Source: Mangrovimonas xylaniphaga
GTDB taxonomy: Bacteria > Bacteroidota > Bacteroidia > Flavobacteriales > Flavobacteriaceae
Reading direction: 5' to 3'
Assembly (NCBI RefSeq): GCF_001280435.1
Contig: NZ_LBIP01000018.1
Coordinates: forward strand, 558,001-622,000
Length of the DNA stretch: 64,000 nucleotides
Shown: positions 16,956 through 27,067 of the stretch, piece after piece
How positions within the stretch are numbered: position 1 is the stretch's first letter
Layout of the letters: every line of letters begins with the position of its first letter
The notes under the pieces: generated by a model
Databases searched by the model: none
What the model was told of the DNA's origin: nothing
Seen by the model: the letters and a program-made list of their open reading frames with translations, nothing else
Program-made: the position numbers and the translations under genes

Positions 16956-19418
16956 TTGAAACCTAACTTTTATCTCTTACTTTTTGCATTTTACTGTTTC
17001 TCCCTTTTAGGCTTTTCTCAGCAAGCCACTATTAAAGGAGTTATTTTGGACGACACCCAACTTCCGGTGCCAAATGTTTCTATAAAAGCAGGTGCCTCAG
17101 GCACTTCTTCCAACAGTAATGGATTTTATGAGCTAAAAATTCCTTCCAATACAGAGGTGACCATTGAGTTTACTCACCTCTCCTACAAACGTGTGGTGGT
17201 GACCTTCAACCTTAAAAATGGGCAAGAATTGGAGTTCAATCCTGTGATGAAGGTGGATATAGAGCAAATTGCTACCGTGGTTATCAATACCAATACGAGA
17301 CAATCTGTAAATGGGGTGACCACAATTACCCCAGAAGTTATCAGAACCATTAAAGGAGCACAACCTGGTGTTGAAAATATTTTAAAAACACTTCCTGGAG
17401 TCAATGTCTCCAATGAATTGAGTACGCAATATTCTGTTAGAGGTGGAAATTTTGACGAAAATTTGGTATATGTCAACGAGATTGAAGTCTACAGACCATT
17501 CCTGATCCGTTCGGGCCAACAAGAAGGTTTGAGCTTTGTAAATACCGACTTGGTTCAAAATGTAGATTTTTCCGCCGGTGGATTTCAAGCCAAATATGGA
17601 GACAAGCTATCCTCTGTGCTTGACATCACTTATCGTACGCCTGTTAAATTTGGAGTTCGAACCGATTTAAGTTTACTTGGAGGAAGCATTGCTGCCGAGG
17701 CTATCAGTAAAGATTCTAAGTTCTCTGGAATTGTTGGATTACGTTACCGCGACAATAGTCTGCTCATTAATTCCATGGAAACGGAAACCAATGTAAAACC
17801 AGTGTTTGCAGATGCCCAAACCTATTTGACTTATAAATTTTCAGATAAATTTCATTTGAATTTCTTAGGAAATTTCTCTGTCAACAAATATCATTTTGAA
17901 CCACAGAACAGACAGACCAACTTTGGAACTTTAACCGACCCTATTGCCCTTTTGGTTTTTTATGAAGGGCAGGAAAAAGACGAATACGTTACCAATTTTG
18001 GAGCGTTTAAGGCCAATTACTTCGTGTCGGATAAATTAACCTTAAAATTAATTGCCTCTGGTTACCACACTACAGAAGAGGAATATTTCGACATTTTGGC
18101 CCAATACCGTCTTGGAGAAGTCAACAGTAGTATTGGAGATGAAAATTTGGGAGAAGTAGAATTTAGTGAAGGGATTGGTTCACAGCTTACCCATGCGAGA
18201 AACGATTTGGATGCTCTTATTTTTAATGCTGAACACAAAGGAGATTACAAACCAAGTGAAGACACCACTATTGAATGGTCTGTAAAATATACCCATGAAG
18301 ACATTAGAGACCGTTTGGTAGAATGGGAAGTTATTGACAGTGCAGGTTTTTCCATCACGCCCCCTACCCTTCACATTCCCAACAATCAGCCTTACAATCC
18401 ATACGAAGGTCCTTTGGTAGCGTTTCAAAACGTGCGAGCCACTAACAAGGTTCAGATTGATCGTTTACAGGCCTATGCCCAATGGAGCAAACGTTCAACT
18501 TTAGGAAATCATGAGGTCTTCTATAATTTAGGAGCCAGAGCCCATAATTGGACAGTGAGCGGTGACGGGGTTGAAACCGTAACACAAACAGTAATTAGTC
18601 CTCGTGGACAATTTGCTATAAAACCAGATTGGGATAAAGACATGCTCTTTAGGGTTGCTGGAGGGCTGTACTACCAACCCCCTTTCTACAGAGAACTTAG
18701 GGATTCTTCCGGAGTGGTGCAACCTCATGTAAAAGCCCAAAAGTCAACCCATATCGTACTTGGGAATGAATACAGCTTCGAGCTTTGGGACAGACCTTTC
18801 AAATTGGTTTCCGAAGCCTATTACAAGCACCTTTCAGATGTGAATCCATATACTTTGGAAAATGTTCGTATTCGCTATCGCGCAAAGAATAATGCCAAAG
18901 CTTACGCCTATGGATTGGATATGCGACTTAATGGAGAATTTGTTAAAGGCACCGAGTCTTGGTTCAGCTTTGGATATTTAAAAACTGAAGAAAACATCGA
19001 AGACCAAGGCTATATTGCCAGACCAACAGACCAACGTTTAAAGTTTGGAATTCTCTTTCAGGATTATGTGCCAAGCATCCCAGAACTTAAAATGTACTTG
19101 AATTTGGTTTACAATACGGGAGTTCCTGGAGGTTCGCCAAGTTATGCCAATCCTTACCAATACCAAAACAGGCTTCGCGACTACAAACGTGCCGATTTAG
19201 GGGTAAGCTATGTATTGGTGGATCAAAACAAAACTTACGATAGTTGGAAACGTCATTTTAAAGACCTTACCTTAGGATTTGAAATCTTCAACATGTTTGA
19301 TGTTCAAAACTCCATTACCAATACTTGGGTGAGGGATGTTTACAGCAAGCGTCAGTATGCCATTCCAAACTATTTAACGCCAAGAGTTTTCAATGTAAGG
19401 TTATCTGCTCGTTTATAA
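16956..19418 (+). CDS. TonB-dependent receptor with carboxypeptidase-like N-terminal domain (TTG start)
   Basis: 820 residues. The only start that gives a full signal peptide (MKPNFYLLLFAFYCFSLLG) is TTG at 16956; there is no ATG nearby. Then come a CarboxypepD_reg-like domain (about 25-110), a plug domain (about 115-230, with SVRGGNFDENLVYVNEIEV) and a 22-strand barrel to the C-terminal LSARL. It imports an unknown ligand across the outer membrane using TonB energy. No SusD partner is adjacent, so it is not a classical Sus pair. Its coupling to an M23 peptidase suggests either envelope work or shared regulation. Confidence 0.92.
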   Translation: MKPNFYLLLFAFYCFSLLGFSQQATIKGVILDDTQLPVPNVSIKAGASGTSSNSNGFYELKIPSNTEVTIEFTHLSYKRVVVTFNLKNGQELEFNPVMKVDIEQIATVVINTNTRQSVNGVTTITPEVIRTIKGAQPGVENILKTLPGVNVSNELSTQYSVRGGNFDENLVYVNEIEVYRPFLIRSGQQEGLSFVNTDLVQNVDFSAGGFQAKYGDKLSSVLDITYRTPVKFGVRTDLSLLGGSIAAEAISKDSKFSGIVGLRYRDNSLLINSMETETNVKPVFADAQTYLTYKFSDKFHLNFLGNFSVNKYHFEPQNRQTNFGTLTDPIALLVFYEGQEKDEYVTNFGAFKANYFVSDKLTLKLIASGYHTTEEEYFDILAQYRLGEVNSSIGDENLGEVEFSEGIGSQLTHARNDLDALIFNAEHKGDYKPSEDTTIEWSVKYTHEDIRDRLVEWEVIDSAGFSITPPTLHIPNNQPYNPYEGPLVAFQNVRATNKVQIDRLQAYAQWSKRSTLGNHEVFYNLGARAHNWTVSGDGVETVTQTVISPRGQFAIKPDWDKDMLFRVAGGLYYQPPFYRELRDSSGVVQPHVKAQKSTHIVLGNEYSFELWDRPFKLVSEAYYKHLSDVNPYTLENVRIRYRAKNNAKAYAYGLDMRLNGEFVKGTESWFSFGYLKTEENIEDQGYIARPTDQRLKFGILFQDYVPSIPELKMYLNLVYNTGVPGGSPSYANPYQYQNRLRDYKRADLGVSYVLVDQNKTYDSWKRHFKDLTLGFEIFNMFDVQNSITNTWVRDVYSKRQYAIPNYLTPRVFNVRLSARL

Positions 19419-19480
19419 TCTCAAAACAACTGCCCATATTTTTTGTAAATTAGAGAAGCTAATTCACAAATAGTCAAATT

Positions 19481-20569
19481 ATGGGCAATAGACGGTCATT
19501 TCTAAAAACTTCAGGGATTCTTTTGGCGGCAAGTGCAATGCCTCTATCCAGTTTTATGATTCCCAAAAGGAAAACAAAATTAGGAGTAGCTTTGGTGGGT
19601 TTAGGCTATTACAGTAAAGATATTTTGGCTCCTGCCCTCCAGTTAACCAAATATTGTCAATTAAGAGGTATTGTAACTGGATCCCCTGAAAAAATTCCTA
19701 TTTGGCAGAAGAAATACAATATCCCGGATGCCAATGTTTACAATTATGAAAACATGCATACCATTGCTAATAATGACGATATCGATATTGTCTACATTGT
19801 CCTTCCCAATGCACTTCATAAACCGTATAGCATTATTGGCGCCGAAGCAGGGAAACATATCTGGTGCGAAAAACCCATGGCTTTAAATATTTCGGAATGT
19901 GAAGCGATTATTGAGGCCTGTAATAAAAACAAAGTGCAGTTAACCATCGGTTACCGTCTTCAGCATGAACCAGTAACCCAAACCATCATAAAATGGTCAC
20001 AAACCAAACCTTATGGCGCTATAAATTCCTTGTATGCCGAAGCGGGTTTCTATAATAGAGCAAGCGACCATAATAATTGGAAACTTCATAAAACTTTAGG
20101 TGGGGGCGCTATGTATGACATGGGAGTGTATCCACTCAATGCGGTTCGTTACGCTACAGGACTGGAACCACTTTCTGTGAGTGCCACCCACGAATATACA
20201 CGTCCAGATATTTTCACTGCAGATGAAATTACCCATTTCAACTTAGAATTTCCAAATGGCATCACGGCTCAATGCAAAACCTCTTTTGCTGAAAATATTA
20301 ATACCATGAAGGTTGATTGTGCCAATGGCTGGTACAAAGCCGAACCTTTACAATATTATAGCGGGGTTAGTGTGCTAGGAAGTGATGGGAAGAAAATTTC
20401 TCCATTCCAAGGAAACCAACAAGCCAAACAAATGGATGATGACGCATTGACAATCATGAATAAAACGGCACCTATAGTCCCTGGTGAAGAAGGTTTGAAA
20501 GATATTAAAGTGGTTGAAGCCATCTACAAATCAGCGGCTCAAAATGGAAAAAGAATTACAATAGCTTAG
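19481..20569 (+). CDS. Gfo/Idh/MocA-family oxidoreductase, Tat-exported
   Basis: 362 residues. The N-terminus NRRSFLKTSGILLAAS is a twin-arginine signal (R4-R5), so the folded NAD(P)-bound enzyme is exported to the periplasm. The Rossmann motif GVALVGLGYYS follows at about 34-44, and CEKPMA (about 128-133) is the conserved motif with the Lys that contacts the cofactor. This is the glucose-fructose oxidoreductase-like layout. The gene lies before a GH2 glycosidase lipoprotein on the same strand, so it may act on sugars released in the periplasm. The substrate cannot be named. A 183-base gap separates the two. Confidence 0.9.
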   Translation: MGNRRSFLKTSGILLAASAMPLSSFMIPKRKTKLGVALVGLGYYSKDILAPALQLTKYCQLRGIVTGSPEKIPIWQKKYNIPDANVYNYENMHTIANNDDIDIVYIVLPNALHKPYSIIGAEAGKHIWCEKPMALNISECEAIIEACNKNKVQLTIGYRLQHEPVTQTIIKWSQTKPYGAINSLYAEAGFYNRASDHNNWKLHKTLGGGAMYDMGVYPLNAVRYATGLEPLSVSATHEYTRPDIFTADEITHFNLEFPNGITAQCKTSFAENINTMKVDCANGWYKAEPLQYYSGVSVLGSDGKKISPFQGNQQAKQMDDDALTIMNKTAPIVPGEEGLKDIKVVEAIYKSAAQNGKRITIA

Positions 20570-20752
20570 TATTTGTATAGGTTCAGAACTTAATTTTCAG
20601 CTTAACATTCCATAGCCAATCTTCGAGTACTTTCGAATAACTATTCAACAAGAATCCTTTATATTTATACCAATAAATGACGTGTCACATTGAGAAATAT
20701 ACAATATCTTCTACGCATTAATTTCAATACTTTAAAATATTGTTTTAAGCCC

Positions 20753-23470
20753 ATGGTTTTTACCATGTTTTATCTCTTTGTTTTGGGGTGTACTACAACC
20801 AATTCCACTGATAAAAATGACAATCCCAGGGAGCGTATTTCTATAAATGAAGGTTGGAAATTCATGAAATATGAATCTGAAACATTGGCCGACAAGCTTA
20901 TTTATGATGTAAGACCTCCAATTGAAAACGTAGATGACACCAAAGAAGCCGATTCCAAACCAACCGAAGCTGTTGAAATAGCCACTTCTTCCGAAGTTCT
21001 AAAACCCTATATTCTACCAACCGCTAATCCTTTTATTAAGGACAGTACCAAGCATCACAAAAGACCACAGGGTAATCCTGGAGAAAACTTCCCTTTTGTA
21101 CAAACCAATTTTGACGACAATACTTGGGAAACGGTAGATTTACCCCATGACTGGGCTATTAAAGGTCCTTTTATGAAAGGTGATGATGCTGAAGTTGGCG
21201 GCGGCATGGGACGGCTACCTAGTAATGGCGCGGCTTGGTACAGAAAGCAATTAGAAATACCCGAAACAGATAAAGAAAAATCTATTTTCTTGGATATTGA
21301 CGGAGCCATGTCCTACGCTATGGTCTGGCTTAATGGTCATTTAGTTGGAGGTTGGCCCTATGGCTACAATTCATGGCGATTGGATTTAACACCATATATC
21401 AAATTTGGAGAAAGTAACCAACTAGCAATTAGAATTGATAACCCTAATCATTCGGCTCGATGGTATCCTGGAGGTGGGATTTATAGAAATGTTTGGCTAA
21501 CCAAAACCAACAAAATTCATGTTGGTCAATGGGGCACTTATGTGACTTCCAAAGAGTCATCTAAAGACTCCGCAACCATCGATTTTAAAATAGCTATCTC
21601 CAATGATGCCTTGAGTAATACAACTGTTGATGTCGTAACAGAAATTTATCCCTTGGAAAATGGCTTTAAAAGATTAGGATTAAGAGCTGCGAGCATCAAG
21701 AAAAATAACATAATCCTAAACTCTAACAGTCAAACAACAATAAAGGGATCAGCCGTCATAAAAAGTCCAAAACTATGGGGCCCGCCACCAACACAAACAC
21801 CAAATCTCTACAAGGCGATTACAACTATTCATGCTCAAGATGGCACTATTATAGACAATTATGAAACTGTTTTTGGCATTCGTGAAGTTATTTTTGATGG
21901 TGAAAAAGGACTTATAGTGAATGGAGAACCTATAAAAATACAAGGTGTTAATCAGCACCATGATTTAGGTGCTCTGGGGGCAGCCTTCAACCTAAAAGCG
22001 GCCAAACGTCAATTGGAAACTCTAAAAGAGTTAGGATGCAATGCCATTAGGATGGCGCACAACCCTCCTGCTCCAGAACTTTTGGAGTTAACAGACCAAA
22101 TGGGATTTTTGGTAATTGATGAAATATTCGACAGCTGGGAACGTAAAAAAACACCTCATGATTTCCATCTTATTTTTGATGATTGGCTTGAAGCCGACAC
22201 ACGCTCTTTTGTAAGACGAGACAGGAACCATCCTTCCGTAATATTATGGAGTTTTGGCAATGAAGTTGGGGAGCAATATACTGCTGAAGAAGGTGCCAAA
22301 GTGGGTGCTAAATTAAGTGCTATTGTTAAAAGCGAAGACCCTTCAAGACCCACCACCGCCTCTATGAACTATGCCAAGCCCAATATGCCCTTCCCCTCCA
22401 TTATGGATGTTATCAGCTTAAATTATCAAGGTGAAGGCATTAGGGATGCTCCCGCTTATGCTCATCTACAAGGTATCAAAACATCTCCTTTGTATCCAGC
22501 CTTCTACGAAGCATTTCCAAACAAAGCTATTATCAGCAGTGAAACGGCTGCGGCCTTAAGTTCGAGAGGAACTTATCTGTTTCCAGTAACAGGAGATATC
22601 AGTTCTCCTATTTCAGATGGTATTGGAGGTGATCCCAAAACTGGTTATGTAAGTTCCTATGAATTGTATACTGCCAATTTTGGATCTTCCGCAGATAAAG
22701 TATTTGCATCGCAGGACAAACACCCTTTTGTAGCAGGGGAATTTGTCTGGTCCGGATGGGATTATTTAGGAGAACCTACTCCCTACTATTCTTCTAGAAG
22801 CTCCTATTTTGGACTTATTGATCTTGCTGGTTTTAAAAAGGACCGTTTTTATTTATACCAAGCCAGATGGCGACCTGATTTACCCATGGTACATATTCTA
22901 CCGCATTGGAATTGGCCAGAACGTATAGGACAAATTACTCCAGTGCATATTTTCACCTCTGGAGATGAAGTAGAATTGTTTTTGAATGGAAAATCCTTGG
23001 GCCGCAAAAAGAAAGGACCTTTTGAATACCGTTTACGTTGGGATGATGTTGTATATAAACCGGGAACTCTAAAAGCTGTAGCTTATAAAAATGGCCAATT
23101 TTGGAGTGAAGAAACTGTTCACACCACTAGGGAACCTTCAAAATTTGTATTAAAAACAGATCAGGACGATTTGTTATCAAATGGAAAAGACTTGGTATTT
23201 ATCACAGTAAAAATCACGGACAACAAGGATCATTTTGTGGCCAATGCCAACAATCCCATATCCTTTACAATTGAAGGCCCTGGTGAGATAGTTGCCACTG
23301 ACAACGGAGATCCAACTGATTTGACCTCCTTTGCTTCCTCAGAAAGAAATGCCTTTAATGGATTGGCTCTGGTTATTATTAAAGCAAAGAAAGGGGCTAT
23401 TGGCCAAATAAAAGTAACGGCGAATTCTAGTGGTTTACAGAGTAGCTCTGTAACCATAAATTGTCAATAA
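20753..23470 (+). CDS. GH2-family glycosidase (beta-galactosidase-like), lipoprotein
   Basis: 905 residues from the ATG at 20753, which gives a compact lipoprotein signal (MVFTMFYLFVLGC). The frame is open 21 codons upstream from a TTG. The order is a GH2 sugar-binding jelly roll (residues about 35-260, with an insertion rich in Pro/Glu at 60-110), an Ig-like domain, a GH2 barrel with acid/base Glu about 504 in LWSFGNEVGE and a nucleophile in ISSETAAA, then a DUF4982-like domain and a C-terminal Ig-like domain. It is anchored in the envelope and should cleave beta-linked galactosides or related sugars. The MocA-type enzyme upstream and terminator downstream frame a small sugar-use unit. Confidence 0.9.
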   Translation: MVFTMFYLFVLGCTTTNSTDKNDNPRERISINEGWKFMKYESETLADKLIYDVRPPIENVDDTKEADSKPTEAVEIATSSEVLKPYILPTANPFIKDSTKHHKRPQGNPGENFPFVQTNFDDNTWETVDLPHDWAIKGPFMKGDDAEVGGGMGRLPSNGAAWYRKQLEIPETDKEKSIFLDIDGAMSYAMVWLNGHLVGGWPYGYNSWRLDLTPYIKFGESNQLAIRIDNPNHSARWYPGGGIYRNVWLTKTNKIHVGQWGTYVTSKESSKDSATIDFKIAISNDALSNTTVDVVTEIYPLENGFKRLGLRAASIKKNNIILNSNSQTTIKGSAVIKSPKLWGPPPTQTPNLYKAITTIHAQDGTIIDNYETVFGIREVIFDGEKGLIVNGEPIKIQGVNQHHDLGALGAAFNLKAAKRQLETLKELGCNAIRMAHNPPAPELLELTDQMGFLVIDEIFDSWERKKTPHDFHLIFDDWLEADTRSFVRRDRNHPSVILWSFGNEVGEQYTAEEGAKVGAKLSAIVKSEDPSRPTTASMNYAKPNMPFPSIMDVISLNYQGEGIRDAPAYAHLQGIKTSPLYPAFYEAFPNKAIISSETAAALSSRGTYLFPVTGDISSPISDGIGGDPKTGYVSSYELYTANFGSSADKVFASQDKHPFVAGEFVWSGWDYLGEPTPYYSSRSSYFGLIDLAGFKKDRFYLYQARWRPDLPMVHILPHWNWPERIGQITPVHIFTSGDEVELFLNGKSLGRKKKGPFEYRLRWDDVVYKPGTLKAVAYKNGQFWSEETVHTTREPSKFVLKTDQDDLLSNGKDLVFITVKITDNKDHFVANANNPISFTIEGPGEIVATDNGDPTDLTSFASSERNAFNGLALVIIKAKKGAIGQIKVTANSSGLQSSSVTINCQ

Positions 23471-23502
23471 ACATAAGTATGACTATGTCCCTATAATCCA
23501 AT

Positions 23503-23536
23503 AAAAAAGGAGCATAAATTTTATACTCCTTTTTTA
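23503..23536 (+). terminator. terminator between the convergent GH2 and DUF2167 genes
   Basis: A-rich/T-rich hairpin with core AGGAG/CTCCT and flanking A and T runs (23503-23512 with 23526-23536). It can work in both directions. Confidence 0.75.
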
Positions 23537-23554
23537 TTTATATGTTTTGAAATA

Positions 23555-24457
23555 TTAGGCTTCCGGTTCCTCATTTTTACCTCCAAACAAACGCTTTCTA
23601 AAACCACTGAATAAAGCTACAGCTCCAACGGCAATAACTTTCCAAAATTTTAGAAGCAATGCAAAAAAGCCTGCTTTAGCCAGTACTTTACCGGCAATAA
23701 GTCCACCAATTCCATAGGCAGCCACTTCGTCTAAATCAGGATTAAAATCTGAGTAGCGATTACCTTCTGAAAATCTTACACTCTCAATAATTTGATCTCT
23801 GTCTCGGTTGAATGTATCCAGCATATCGATATCCCCAATGGCATTCAAATTAAGGTATCCCTTTCTCCCCAGCACTCTAATGTTATAGTTCAACGTATTG
23901 ATATCTGTTCCTTCAAAATGTAATTCCTTGGCCCAGTGCAGCTTTTTAGTCACATTATCATAGTATGGTGCAGAAGCCCATCGTACCAATTCCATTTCGC
24001 CATACCCCTGTGCCACACGCTCTGGATTACCTGCTTTGATATCCTCCTGCATTTCCTCTAAAAGATCGTCATAGTCTAAATCTTCGGCATCTTCATCTTC
24101 GATATAACCTTCCTCGGAATACCCTATTTCTACACAATAGGTAAAATTATCACTAAGTGGAAACATATTCTCAGGAAATAACAATCCTAAGGTTTCACTT
24201 GGTGGATTTTCCCACAACTCGGTAAGTACATAATTACTTTGTTCTGGATCTAGATATTTAAAGCCTTGAGGCACTTCCAAAGTGGCAATGCCATCCTGCA
24301 AAGTGATTGTTCCCTTTTGAAATTCAAAGGAATTGTTGATGCTATCTGTGTAAAACTTTACAACATCCAAGTCAAAGGAAATGGTGTCAGTTTCAGTTTG
24401 GGAATAACCCAGCTGTAATAGCATTAAAAAGCATAGGTTAAGTACAATCTTTTTCAT
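23555..24457 (-). CDS. DUF2167 family membrane protein
   Basis: 300 residues. Signal peptide MKKIVLNLCFLMLLQLGYSQ. The body carries the DUF2167 motifs LVRWASAPYYDNVTKKLHWAKEL and LGRKGYLNLNAIGD, and two hydrophobic segments near the C-terminus (about 245-285) anchor it in the inner membrane, with a short basic then acidic tail. An unusually acidic stretch (about 118-137) sits in the middle. Function of the family is unknown. It is a single-gene unit, convergent to the GH2 gene. Confidence 0.85.
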   Translation of the reverse strand: MKKIVLNLCFLMLLQLGYSQTETDTISFDLDVVKFYTDSINNSFEFQKGTITLQDGIATLEVPQGFKYLDPEQSNYVLTELWENPPSETLGLLFPENMFPLSDNFTYCVEIGYSEEGYIEDEDAEDLDYDDLLEEMQEDIKAGNPERVAQGYGEMELVRWASAPYYDNVTKKLHWAKELHFEGTDINTLNYNIRVLGRKGYLNLNAIGDIDMLDTFNRDRDQIIESVRFSEGNRYSDFNPDLDEVAAYGIGGLIAGKVLAKAGFFALLLKFWKVIAVGAVALFSGFRKRLFGGKNEEPEA

Positions 24458-24585
24458 GTTTTAAGATTAGGTTTGGTTATTGTTAAAGAGTTGAAATATA
24501 AAAAATAATGCCCCCTTTTGACCAATAAATCTTAACAAATAAAGAAAATACTTAACCTATGAATCTAACTTAATAATTGTCAAAC

Positions 24586-26493
24586 CTATAGCACGTTATC
24601 CATAATCTCCTGAACCACTTCAGGATTCAATAGTGTACTGGTATCCCCAAGGTTAGACGTGTCGTTACTCGCAATTTTACGAAGAATACGACGCATGATC
24701 TTACCACTTCGTGTTTTTGGCAATCCTTGGGTAAACTGAATTTTGTCCAATTTCGCAATAGGTCCAATACGATCGGTTATCAATTGGTTGATCTCCTTAC
24801 GAAGGTTCTCATGGTTTCTGCTTTCACCCGTATCTTTCAAAGTTACATAACCATATAGCGCATTTCCTTTCACATCATGCGGGAACCCAACAATTGCAGA
24901 TTCTGACACTGCCGGGTGTTCGTTGATGGCGTCCTCAATTGGTGCTGTTCCAAGGTTATGTCCAGAAACAATAATTACATCATCCACTCGACCTGTGATA
25001 CGATAGTAGCCAACTTCATCTCGCAAGGCTCCATCCCCTGTAAAATATTTATTTTCAAAAGCCGAAAAATACGTGTCCTTATACCTTTGGTGATCTCCCC
25101 AAATGGTTCGTGCCATAGAAGGCCAAGGGAATTTAATGCACAATTTACCATCTACTTGGTTGCCTTTTATTTCTTGGCCATTATCATCCATTAATGCTGG
25201 TTGCACCCCAATAAATGGCAAGGTGGCATAGGTAGGTTTTGTAGGTGTTACAAAAGGAATCGGCGTGATCATAATCCCTCCTGTTTCAGTTTGCCACCAG
25301 GTATCTACAATAGGACTTTTACCCTTTCCAATGGTATCGTTGTACCAGTGCCAGGCCTCTTCATTGATAGGCTCACCAACCGACCCCAACACTTTCAATG
25401 AAGACAAATCATATTTATCAACCAATTCCACACCTTGTTTTGCTAAAGCTCTAATGGCCGTAGGTGCGGTGTAAAATTGGGTGACTTTGTGTTTCTGAAC
25501 AATTTCCCAGAAGCGTCCAAAATCAGGGTAACTTGGCACACCTTCAAACATTACGGTGGTGGCGCCATTTGCCAACGGTCCATAAACAATGTAGCTATGA
25601 CCAGTAATCCAACCTATATCGGCAGTACACCAAAAAATGTCATGTTCTCTATACTGAAACGTGTTTTTAAATGTGTAGGCTGTATATACCATGTAACCTG
25701 CCGAGGTATGTACCATTCCTTTGGGTCTTCCAGTAGAACCGGAAGTATATAGAATGAATAAAGGATCTTCGGCATTCATGATTTCCGCCTTTCCTTCTTT
25801 GGGGGCCTTATCCAATAAAGGTTGCAACCAATGGTCACGACCTGCTTCCATATGGACCTCTTCATTGGTGCGTTTCACCACCAAAACACTTTTTACGGAA
25901 GGACAATTCTGCAGGGCTTCATCTACAATACCTTTTAAATCGATAGTTTTGGCCCCTCGATACGAACCATCTGCAGTAACTACCAGTTTACATTCACTAT
26001 CATTGATTCTTGTAGCTAATGCTTTGGAAGAAAAGCCTGCAAATACCACCGAGTGAATAGCCCCAATTCTAGCACAGGCCAAAATGGAAATGGCCAATTC
26101 AGGAATCATCGGCACATAAATACATACTCTATCGCCTCTTTGAATGCCCTGTTCCTTCAGCACATTGGCAAACTGATTAACCCGTTCATAAAGTTGTCTG
26201 TAGGTAATGTGTTCTGCTGGTTCATTTGGATCATTGGGTTCAAAGAGAATCGCGGTTTTGTCCCCTCTTGTGGACAGATGTCTGTCGATACAGTTTTCTG
26301 TTATGTTCAATTGGGCCCCTTCAAACCATTTTACTTCCGGTTTGGTAAAATCCCAACTCAGGACTTTATCCCATTTTTTTCGCCACAAAAAGTGTTCTTC
26401 CGCAATTTCTTCCCAAAAATTTTCAGGTTCCCTTACCGACTTTCGGTAAACTTGGTAATATTCTTCTAAATGTTTTATATGATAATGACTCAT
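24586..26493 (-). CDS. acs: acetyl-CoA synthetase (AMP-forming)
   Basis: 635 residues, normal for Acs. The adenylation P-loop YTSGSTGRPKG is about residue 248-258, the A5 motif WWQTETGG follows about residue 398, and the acetylation-regulated Lys is in KTRSGKIMRR near the C-terminus. It makes acetyl-CoA from acetate, ATP and CoA in the cytoplasm. Upstream on the same strand are a DUF779 gene and an aldehyde dehydrogenase, so the group could carry acetaldehyde through acetate to acetyl-CoA. The 148-base gap upstream has a short inverted repeat (CGACA/TGTCG near 26587-26606) of unknown use. Confidence 0.96.
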   Translation of the reverse strand: MSHYHIKHLEEYYQVYRKSVREPENFWEEIAEEHFLWRKKWDKVLSWDFTKPEVKWFEGAQLNITENCIDRHLSTRGDKTAILFEPNDPNEPAEHITYRQLYERVNQFANVLKEQGIQRGDRVCIYVPMIPELAISILACARIGAIHSVVFAGFSSKALATRINDSECKLVVTADGSYRGAKTIDLKGIVDEALQNCPSVKSVLVVKRTNEEVHMEAGRDHWLQPLLDKAPKEGKAEIMNAEDPLFILYTSGSTGRPKGMVHTSAGYMVYTAYTFKNTFQYREHDIFWCTADIGWITGHSYIVYGPLANGATTVMFEGVPSYPDFGRFWEIVQKHKVTQFYTAPTAIRALAKQGVELVDKYDLSSLKVLGSVGEPINEEAWHWYNDTIGKGKSPIVDTWWQTETGGIMITPIPFVTPTKPTYATLPFIGVQPALMDDNGQEIKGNQVDGKLCIKFPWPSMARTIWGDHQRYKDTYFSAFENKYFTGDGALRDEVGYYRITGRVDDVIIVSGHNLGTAPIEDAINEHPAVSESAIVGFPHDVKGNALYGYVTLKDTGESRNHENLRKEINQLITDRIGPIAKLDKIQFTQGLPKTRSGKIMRRILRKIASNDTSNLGDTSTLLNPEVVQEIMDNVL

Positions 26494-26641
26494 GTATTAA
26501 AATTTGTACCCCAATTTTGACAAATTGAGAGAATTGATTTGGTTCTAAGTTATAAAAATTATGTTTAGAGACAGTTCTTTTTCTACCGACAACATTTTTC
26601 TGTCGACGGAAGTATCCTACTCAAAAGATTAACGATAAATC

Positions 26642-27001
26642 CTACTCTTTTTTATTGAAAAAGGCTTCTTCCTCTTCGGTCAACAACCTTGAATGAATCA
26701 AAAACCTGACACCCAAAGGTATTTCCAGAGAGAAACTGGCCCCTCTTCCCTCAGTGACATCTACTGTTAAATGGGTGTGTTTCCAATATTCAAACTGATC
26801 GCGATTCATATAAAAAGGAAGGTCCTGCAAATAGCCCAATAGCACATCGCTCTCATCAATATACATGTCTTCCTTTTCTAAAATCATTGGCGAAGACCCA
26901 TCGCAACAGCCTCCACTTTGATGAAAAATAAGCGCTCCATACTTCTGCTTTAGTGTTTCTACTATTTCAGCGGCCTTTTCTGTAATTGCTATTCGTTTCA
27001 T
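26642..27001 (-). CDS. DUF779 family protein
   Basis: 119 residues, matching DUF779 with HQSGGCCDGSSPM (paired Cys, about residues 27-39) and WKHTHLTVDV. Genes of this family usually sit next to NAD-dependent aldehyde dehydrogenases, as here, but no activity is established. The Cys pair and nearby His suggest metal or thiol chemistry; that is inference. An intrinsic terminator lies just before its start codon, so it is probably made only by read-through from the aldehyde dehydrogenase gene. Confidence 0.88.
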   Translation of the reverse strand: MKRIAITEKAAEIVETLKQKYGALIFHQSGGCCDGSSPMILEKEDMYIDESDVLLGYLQDLPFYMNRDQFEYWKHTHLTVDVTEGRGASFSLEIPLGVRFLIHSRLLTEEEEAFFNKKE

Positions 27002-27012
27002 AGTTATAAGAT

Positions 27013-27045
27013 AAAAAAAAGGCTGACTTTGGGGACATCAGCCTT
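27013..27045 (-). terminator. intercistronic terminator/attenuator before the DUF779 gene
   Basis: Stem AAGGCTGA/TCAGCCTT with an 11-base loop and eight T on the minus strand. It stands between the aldehyde dehydrogenase stop and the DUF779 start codon, about 12 bases before the latter. Confidence 0.8.
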
Positions 27046-27067
27046 CTTCAATTGCTATCAATTACTT

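Noticed and set aside
26586-26606. Short CGACA/TGTCG inverted repeat upstream of acs
   Set aside because: Only five base pairs and no T run, so it is neither a terminator nor a convincing operator.
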